64,000 nt of DNA, from NCBI RefSeq assembly GCF_027744825.2, contig NC_071343.1, positions 11,181,366-11,245,365 of the forward strand, written 5' to 3'. Made by a program: the position numbers and the translations under genes. Each line of letters begins with the position of its first letter. Position 1 is the stretch's first letter. Below the pieces are notes generated by a model. It worked only from the letters and a program-made list of their open reading frames with translations, was not told where the DNA came from and did not search any database. This stretch comes from Synchiropus splendidus. Lineage: Eukaryota; Chordata; Actinopteri; Syngnathiformes; Callionymidae. Positions 56,641 to 64,000 of the stretch are shown in pieces.

Positions 56641-58778
56641 TCAACACGTGTAGTGCGCGACTCTGATTAAACACCTTCCACTTTGAGGGCAGCTGCTGTT
56701 TTATGTAAACAGGGGTTTCTTATCATATTGCACATGTAAACAAAGCCCTGTAATGTGTCACGTCATTCGTTTTCTGGAGTACATTGTATTGTCCATTGGA
56801 GAAATACTGACTGTCGGATGGAAATTGCCTGTGGTTGTGGGGAAAATGTTTTCTTCCATCGGATGTCTGGACTCAGACTCAGGAGTCAAAGTAGAACCCC
56901 TCCTCTGGTTGGTTACGGACACCCCTTAAAGGTCCAGCAGTTCTCATGCCCAACTGGGAGGAGGCCTTGGGGCAGACCCTGAACACGCTGGAGAGATCGT
57001 GTCTCTCAGTTGACCTGAGAGCAGTGTTCCCCAGATGGATGGCTTGAGGGAGACCACCACACACACCTGCTTTTCTCCTGCTCATATTTGCTCTTTGAGT
57101 CTTGAAATGCACTGAATCTTTTTTCGGCTTATTCTCTCAGAAGTGGGTAGAATATCTCGGGATTATATCCTCCGTGTGTCCGCGGCATGTTTGGGATTAC
57201 TCCAGCTGCGTAGATTAGTGGAAGGATGGAGAGTGGTGACGTAGGCCAACATGACACTTCAGAGCAGGAGCTGCTGGAGCCTGGCTTATTACCATGAACT
57301 TCTTCTGACCATTACGCTCCTCGACTATTAATCCAGTGGGAACACATTTCAGGAACGGACTTTGGCATTTGGGAATTCCCTGTGTAAACACATCTGCTTT
57401 GTGCTCCTGGTTCTCACTCGTTGCTCTGTTGACATAAGACAAATAAAAAGTAGATAAGATAGAATTCATTTTCTGCACTTTTCGCTTCCCCCTATGTCAG
57501 TCCATGTATGTCTATGTCATTGACTTTTTGTTCATACAGTATCTGTATTCCAATGAATCACAATTCTGAACAGACATCTGCTTCAATTTGGGATCCCACA
57601 TCCTGAGATTACTACCTCTGTAAAAGCCAAATCCACATTCAGAGCAGTTGAATTGATACACTGCTGGAGTTACATAACGGCGGCGAAATCCGCCGCAAAT
57701 GTTCCTAATCCTCCTTAAAAAGTATGTTAATCTGGATTTTTGGTTTGAACGTTTATCTGTTTTTTTCTTTTCTTTTCTTAAAAGCCATCCACAAATGTTT
57801 CTTTAGAAATCACGTCAACTCCTCTGTAGGTTTTGATCAGATCCCGACACCCATCGGAACATCGAATGTAGACCATGTTGCTGGACCAGGTTATTTTGAA
57901 CATGAAACAGCAGCCTGACCTCAATAAACTGTACCAGCAGCAGCAGCTCAGTTGACAACAGCTTCGCTGGGCTGAGGTCCTGCTGAGGTGAGGTGCCAGG
58001 TTGCCTTGCTCAGGGGTTAAACCAATCAGAGACGTCTGCCTAATCCAACATGAGCTGAAAGTCATGTCAGATCTAAATGCACCACTAAAGTAGTAGTGGT
58101 AATCCCACCATATTTGCACAAACATAGAAACTGTTAGCATTGTTCGCCAAACATTTCAAGGTCACTGCTGCTTCTATTCCTGGAATATCTTTTCACGGCG
58201 GGTTCAGTTTATTGAAATAGCACTTGAATTTTGATGCTTGAAAACAAAGGCAGTGTTGAGGAATCCATTTACCGTGTTGCGGCTCTTTCAGGGTCACTGC
58301 TGTCCACTGTAGCAACACCGTTCACAAGAGCCCCCTCAATTGTACCGACTGATATGTTAGTCTTCAGATTCCCCAACATGCACTTTTCAGTGAGCCTTCG
58401 CTGCTGCGTCACTCTTTGCTAATAATAAAATGCAGCAGGATCTGTTGAGTCAACACCACATGACTCAGCAGATTAGTATCAAGTGCAGTGTATGTACATA
58501 TGTAGCATATATTGACCTGAGCCCGGATGTCACGCCTTTAACTCTATCGCCAACCATTTGGCATCTCCTTTAATATTTACTTTTCAGGATTGACTCAAGG
58601 TTGATTTTTTTTCGACAAAAAATGACCATGAAATTAGTCACCACTCAACGCTGCAACACAGCGAGTCACTGAAACATCACCACGATCTGAAACATCAAAG
58701 GCATAGGTGCCTTTTCCCTAAACACATCAAAGACCTTGTTTTTCCTGGCACTATAACTGCAACATGGAGACATGACGA

Positions 58779-58784
<6 letters not shown>

Positions 58785-58821
<37 letters not shown>
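58785..58821. repeat. (AC)n(TA)n microsatellite
   Basis: Short acac run followed by about 15 ta units. Confidence 0.95.
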
Positions 58822-58823
<2 letters not shown>

Positions 58824-59841
58824 TGAGCAGAGAGAATACTCAAATCAAAGGTTCCAACTGAGACACAATACAATCATATTTAAGGTATAAAAGATATACC
58901 TTATAAGATAAAAGATATAAAATTGCGCCACAGTTACCGCTCTGAGCCGGTTGGGGAAGTTTGGGGTTGCATCTGTGTTTTGTTGCATCTCAACACATTG
59001 AAAAAAAACAACGAAGAACCAACACCAACCATTTAAATTGGGAGTTGATCATTTTATTTGTTTTTCTCGACGTCATGACTGTAGAGCGAGTGGATTATTG
59101 ATATGAATGTTGGGCTTAGAAGTCAAAGAGTAAGTTAGTATTCAACTAGAAAGGTGTTAAAATCTATCAAAGTTTTGTTCAAACTTTATTTGCATATCAG
59201 AGCTAAATCATATCCGTTTGTTTGAAGCCCTTGAACCTGAATTTTTAGTCAAACTAATGGGAGAAAAAAAGACTGAAACATCTCGGTGACACAGTGTTGA
59301 GGAAATGTTTTAGTAAACCCCAGTTTCCTGCATCCAAGAGGTGGCTTTGAGTGAAGCGCTAGAAGCATTTCATTCCTCCGATGGACGTCTGTGGCGACAC
59401 ATGATGGCTACAAGCTTGTGGCTGCGGTTCCTGCAGCCGAACCTCCAGGGAGCCCATTAGAAGTGAACTTCAGCTAACACAGCCAGAAGGAGCCGGACCT
59501 CTGGGTGTGTTTCTTGCCTGGTGCAGGGGTTCAATGCCAAATGGATCTATTAATAACCCTCTCAGTGAGCAGAGAGAATCTGGGCAGCATTAATGACTTC
59601 CACTGAGAAGAAGCATCCAGAAAGAAACACGCAGAAGACAGCCACGGCTGATATCCCAAAGAATTCATGGTGATCATCGCGAACGTGGGCAGGATCAGAG
59701 CGCTTTGGCGGACAGTCTCCAGGCTCAGTCCACGTTTAATCCAATCCACAAGTAGGTCAGAGACGAATTACCAGAGGCTTGTTCATTCATGCTTCCAGCA
59801 GGTGGGAAGCTCCTCTGTGATCCAAGTCGTGGCACCTCTGG

Positions 59842-60075
59842 TCAGGGTACGTCGCACTCTATGTAAGGGATGTCTCCGTATCGCCGGTCGACCTCCACCC
59901 ACTGCTGCACGGCGCGGGCCACAATCTCCTCAGACAGTTTCTGGGCGTACTCCAGCAGCATGGGGTTGACAGGTGAGCCGTTGTTCAAGCCCATCTCTGC
60001 GTGCACCAAGTAGACCTTCTCCCCTCCAGTGGCCTTCTCTGAAGACTGGCTCTTCTTGGACTTGACACAGCCCAT
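59842..60075 (-). CDS. c2orf88: Small membrane A-kinase anchor protein (smAKAP, C2orf88 homologue), 77 aa
   Basis: A single coding exon. It begins MGCVKSKKSQ: Gly2 and Cys3 fit N-myristoylation and palmitoylation, which hold mammalian smAKAP at the plasma membrane. The segment MLLEYAQKLSEEIVARAVQQ is an amphipathic helix of the kind that binds the RI subunits of protein kinase A. It is followed by the family end GDIPYIECDVP, close to the human DIPYIES ending. At 77 residues it is shorter than human (95), the gap lying between the lipid-anchor start and the helix. A 5' UTR acceptor CTCCACAG near 60197 suggests an upstream noncoding exon. Its place between hibch and mstn is the same as in human 2q32, which supports orthology. 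Confidence 0.92.
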   Translation of the reverse strand: MGCVKSKKSQSSEKATGGEKVYLVHAEMGLNNGSPVNPMLLEYAQKLSEEIVARAVQQWVEVDRRYGDIPYIECDVP

Positions 60076-62530
60076 CCTGCGCCAGTATCATTGACTTCCT
60101 CTAGGGTGCGTGGTGAACAGGATTCAGGTTAGAGTCGTGGCGCCTGCATGACGCCAGGGATCCAAGGCTGCTTCCTGATGCCTGGAAAACTTGAGCTGTG
60201 GAGACAAAAGAAGGGTTTCGTTTTCCATCAGACACCATGACCTGGACACCAGTCAGCGGCTGGAGGTCAAGGCCTCAAAGTGGTCCATCTCTTTAGGGAA
60301 TTTTTGTGGCGCTTCTCCTACCTCTGGGTGTGTTGTGACTCAACCCCGTGGCCTACTTTGTTTCCCTTAACTGTATGCTGTATGGTTGTAAGCTCCCATC
60401 TGTTCCGCTATGCTGAGCCTGATTCAGCGTGACAGCAAAGACAGCAGGCCCTGGAAACATGTGCTCCATTCAGAAGCCGGAGCGTCATCTCCACAGTGCT
60501 GCACCTCTGGATGAGTAATTCATCTTGGGATCCATATAGTGATTCACATTTTTGGGGCACACACCTCTTTACTATTCAGTAATAACAGAAGAGATACATA
60601 CTTTCAGAAAGACGTGGAAGGAGTGTCCAGTGTTCCTCCATGCCAATGTGTATATTCAGAATAATCCAGTTCACTAGAGAGTCCAGAGTCCTTCAGGTGA
60701 CTGGTTACCCACCCGTGAGGTCCTCATAGATCCTGGCAAGTCTTTCAAATATCCCTCCATTTGACTGAGATGCAACAACCAGAGCGGGTCGAAAAACAGT
60801 CAGCAGGACGGTTCGCTCCCAGCTGCTTCTCTCTCAGCGGTCCTCTCAGAATGAATCTCTGGAGCAGAGCAATAATCACAAGTCTGCTCTCTGACGCGCC
60901 AGTGACAGCGGCCGCGCCATCTACTGGAAAACAGCGCCACCTTGTGGGCGGAAGGTGTACAACAGTAACATTTCCAAAACGCGGACCAGCAATTATACTT
61001 CCGAAAGGGCCACGTTATGTTATGCCATGGCATTACACGCTTACAATATGCTATTTGAGTATGTTATTTTATATACATTTTATTAAAGATATCAATATTT
61101 ATCATAACTATAATACTAGATTTCAAGTGGTGAATATCTTGGCAATATTATGGATAAAACACGTTTACATAACATAAAAGGGCTCTGTTTTGCAAGGTAT
61201 ATTTTACAATATCTTTAAATGGTTTTCAGTAACTACCCAATCTGTAGTACAAAGGTGGCCCCTGTTCTGCACTGTTCCCACCTCAGCCCTTAAAACGCGC
61301 TTGTAATAAAAGTTCATATCGGAAACATGATGGTCAAAAATAGATGTTATGTTCCATATCAACACAACAAAGGGAAATATACAAAGGGGGTGGTGGTAGG
61401 AGGAATCGCTTTCAAGGGAGGTCCAGGTCATTCCGATCAGTTGTACATGAGACTATACTGTGCTTGACACTACGAAGTATTGCAGCTCGTGATTGTAGTA
61501 ATCATCACAGTACATTTAAAAACGTACACAAAAGTGCAAAGATTATATGTGAACTTTCAGTCAACTTAATGATCATGATAACCTTTGTGCTTCTGTATAA
61601 ATACGCTTCAAGAACGACTGAAACCTTCAGCACCTTTGACTTCCAGACTGTCTCTTGGGCTTATTAGGGATAAATGTGATAGTAATTTCAAATAAAATAA
61701 TTTGAAATAAAATGACTTTATTTGGTTTCAAAATTTGAAATAAAACGTAGACTTGGAGGGCAATTACAATGACCTACTGTATATAGTTACACAATATTAA
61801 GCATTTATTATTGAGGGACAAGGACTGGTGGAAGTATCTAATGTTAATTCACAATTTATTTAAAGTAACGAACGTTTAGAATACGAAGTCACATGCCCGC
61901 CTCGCCAACATTCTCCACAAGGTGGCGCTAAACTATTATAGATATCAAAACGTTCACTTTCAAGCGCAAAAGTTAGGTTCCCACCATGGCGTCACTGCGC
62001 TCTACTTTAACTGTCCATAAATGCACGTCACGTCAAGTACTGTGTTGCTTGCTTCTCTTGTTCATTTAGGCTCGTTTGAAAGGATTTGTTGGCTTTAAAT
62101 TGGGACAATTATAAGCAAAAACATCTTCAAGGGAAACACAGATGCGTTACTCTCGCCTGTGTCCCAGTTCTGCCCCGGGGACTCCACCCAATCTGGCGAC
62201 TCCTAATGTGGCGTTCACTGTCTTTCTTTTCCAGTCGATGGCACCGCTCCATGTTGCTACTTTTCATACACGTTTTATACAACATGGAGGTCACTTCTGT
62301 CAAACAACTCCACTGAAACATGTTCTTAAACTGTTGGCGGTTTCAGCGTAACGAGTCCTGCGACCCAGCTGGTCGCTGTGTTGCGCAATGACGCAGGAAC
62401 CTTCCGCACATGCTCACACTCTCCATCCCTTTTACGTTGGACCGTGGAAGGAAAAAAAAGTTTTCGTGTCAGTCGGTGAAAAGTCGCTGTCGCTCGTCCA
62501 GCCAATCAAAGATTCCGACGACACAAAAGA
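60076..62530. other. Spacer with smAKAP 5' side and mstn upstream region
   Basis: The two genes are divergently transcribed from this interval. The left part should contain smAKAP 5' UTR exons. The middle is AT-rich with short open frames only. The last several hundred bases should be the mstn promoter. No other gene seen. Confidence 0.5.
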
Positions 62531-62535
62531 GCGTG

Positions 62536-62544
62536 TATAAAAAG
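62536..62544 (+). promoter_or_regulatory. TATA box of myostatin
   Basis: GTATAAAAAG about 100 bp before the mstn ATG at 62640, consistent with the TATA-driven promoters of vertebrate myostatin genes and a start near 62565. Confidence 0.75.
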
Positions 62545-62639
62545 CCGCGCGCTAATAAACCATGATGCCTGTTTGCGCGACGCGTTCATCCAAAACACCG
62601 GATCTTTTCCCCAACGCCGAACCTGAACCTGCAGTGACG

Positions 62640-64000
62640 ATGCGTCTGAGTCAGAGCGCGTGTCTGTACGTGAGCTTGCTGACGGTTTTGGGCTCAGTGG
62701 TTCTGAGCGGCCAGGAGACGAACCAGCAACCGCAGCCGCAGCAGCAGCAGCAGATCTCACCAAGCAGCCCGGAGGAACCGGAGCAGTGCGAGGTCCGGCA
62801 GCACATTCGGACCATGAGGCTGAACGCCATCAAGTCCCAGATTCTGAGCAAACTGCGCATGAAAGAGGCTCCGAACATCAGCCGGGACACGGTGAAGCAG
62901 CTGCTGCCCAGGGCGCCTCCGCTGCAGCAGCTGCTGGACCAGTACGACGTGCTGGCAGACGACAACAGGGACGTGGTGATGGAGGAAGACGACGAGCACG
63001 CAGTCGTGGAGACCATCATGATGATGGCCACCGAGCGTGAGTTGGACTTCTGCTTACTACTTTACGCGCGTATGTTGCCATGCACGCAGGCGCAGTGCTC
63101 CAGTTGGACGCACAGATGTTGGCTTTAAACGGATTCAGCAGGTTTCAATCCTGCTACTTACGAGGAGAGAAAAGTGACCTCTTACACATCGATATTAAGA
63201 TATTGTTAATGAAGTTCATATTCAACTAAAAAAAGAAAAAAACTGGATAAAAACGAATGAAATTATTCACTATTGACCTTCAACCTCAAAATAAGGGCAG
63301 AGATCGCAACAATTGAGTTGTTTAAATGCCTGTAGTCATTTATTATTTCGTCAGAAACAAAATAAGAATCATGAGTCACGCTGCCTGTATCTAACTGTGG
63401 ACGATGGCCCTGGAATAATAATAAGAAAAATGAATAAATGATCTCTTAATGGTGCATTCAAGTGCTGCCAGAAAGATCGGGGAAAACAAGTTTCCCACTG
63501 AGGTTTTTATAATGGCCTCCCTGCTTCTTCTGGGAACATCAACAAAACATTTTCTGTCATGTTTGTTCGATAAATGTCAGACAAAACATTTGAAATGGTG
63601 CATGATTGTTGTGTGCACTTAAGAATTGCAAATGCATTTTGACGTGTTCAGGTGTGTCTTAAGTCAGTGCTCAAATATTGAGGGAGAGAAAGGACACAAA
63701 CTGTTGGGAATGCAATGCATTAAACACAACGTATTTGTGAAAAACAATGTCAAAATACTGTGTATGATCACAGTTCAGTCCAGTGACAAAACATGAGTGC
63801 AGCAGCATAAACAGATGATAGATCAGATTGTTGTGGAGCTTGTGCGCTCACAATAGTATCTTGTTCCTAACAGCCGAGCAGGAGGTCCAAGTTGGCGGGT
63901 CACCGAGGTGCTGCTTCTTCTCCTTCGCCCAGAAGATTCAGGCCAACCGGGTCCTGCGAGCTCAGCTGTGGGTGCACCTGCGCCCGGCGTCTGAGCCCAC
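62640..64000 (+). CDS. mstn: Myostatin (GDF8), exon 1 and the start of exon 2; runs off the window
   Basis: A secreted TGF-beta family inhibitor of muscle growth. Exon 1 is 62640-63036 and ends phase 1 (ACC GAG C before GTGAGT). Exon 2 starts at 63874 after TTCCTAACAG and continues past 64000. The sequence starts [20 protein letters not shown], a signal peptide, then a Gln-rich stretch [10 protein letters not shown], and the conserved propeptide segments [33 protein letters not shown] and [10 protein letters not shown]. Exon 2 has [20 protein letters not shown]. The C-terminal growth factor domain lies outside the window. Start choice: in-frame ATGs at 62562 and 62565 sit at the predicted transcription start, and the 62640 ATG opens the family signal peptide. 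The sequence and the hibch/c2orf88 neighbourhood favour the teleost mstn1 (mstnb) copy, with moderate certainty. Confidence 0.95.
63037..63873 (+). other. Myostatin intron 1
   Basis: An 837-bp intron with GT-AG ends, joining phase-1 exons. AT-rich; no repeat or RNA gene noticed. Confidence 0.85.

Larger units (their letters stand above)
55650..59841. other. Spacer between hibch and the smAKAP gene
   Basis: About 4.2 kb between two convergent genes. It holds the hibch 3' UTR with AATAAA near 55856 and two AT microsatellites. I found no coding frame with a recognisable motif and no RNA gene. Confidence 0.5.

Noticed and set aside
57778..58140. A 120-codon minus-strand open frame between hibch and smAKAP
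   Set aside because: No recognisable motif, no good splice context, and a Cys/Trp/Phe mix typical of chance frames.
62562..62639. In-frame upstream ATGs as the myostatin start
   Set aside because: They fall at the predicted transcription start about 25 bases past the TATA box. The ATG at 62640 opens a proper signal peptide matching the family.
62651..63040. Antisense and alternate-frame open frames over myostatin exon 1
   Set aside because: GC-rich shadows of the coding exon; the real frame is unambiguous.

Overview
The window is nuclear DNA of a ray-finned fish, most likely a percomorph teleost. Its genes are split by short GT-AG introns, the gene set is vertebrate, and the spacers carry fish-type dinucleotide runs and small DNA transposons. 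Codon phases were checked across every splice junction for ybey, lss, hibch, the mstn fragment and the small cluster genes; the junctions of mcm3ap were checked over its first half. No assembly or species label was available.

Layout, left to right: ybey (minus, 0.3-2.4 kb); four related minus-strand genes for small low-complexity proteins (4.2-17.4 kb); lss, lanosterol synthase, complete in 22 coding exons (minus, 18.3-28.3 kb); mcm3ap/GANP, about 28 coding exons (minus, 28.9-40.5 kb); a fifth small low-complexity gene on the plus strand (41.7-43.3 kb); hibch, complete in 14 coding exons (plus, 44.4-55.6 kb); the smAKAP gene, c2orf88 homologue (minus, 59.8-60.1 kb); and the start of a myostatin gene (plus, 62.6 kb to the window end). 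Human LSS-MCM3AP-YBEY lie together on 21q22.3, and MSTN-C2orf88-HIBCH lie together on 2q32, so the window joins two conserved neighbourhoods.

The most unusual content is the five-member small-gene family. Each member has a TATA-type core promoter, a first coding exon of exactly 19 nt ending in phase 1, one middle exon ending in phase 0 (phase 1 in the decayed copy C), and (in four of five) a tiny last exon ending in Ser/Asp with a terminal ESD or DSD. The middle exon differs completely between copies: His-Gly, His-Lys, Arg-Gly-Gly, Gly-Glu/Lys-His and Pro/Gly-His-His repeats. The tail and overall plan resemble vertebrate PRR13 (TXR1). The cluster is still turning over. A tandem duplication copied one member together with the 3' part of lss and left an lss tail relic at 15.6 kb. 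One copy (C) has a nonsense codon and a ruined last exon, one (D) has a shifted splice acceptor, and one (A) has a retroelement fragment in its 3' UTR.

Other items are a possible antisense gene and a poly(A)-tailed retrocopy-like segment inside hibch intron 6, a small hAT-like MITE family, a pogo/Tigger-like element, nested elements, and several long AT or compound microsatellites. The rest of the spacers and introns show nothing I can name.
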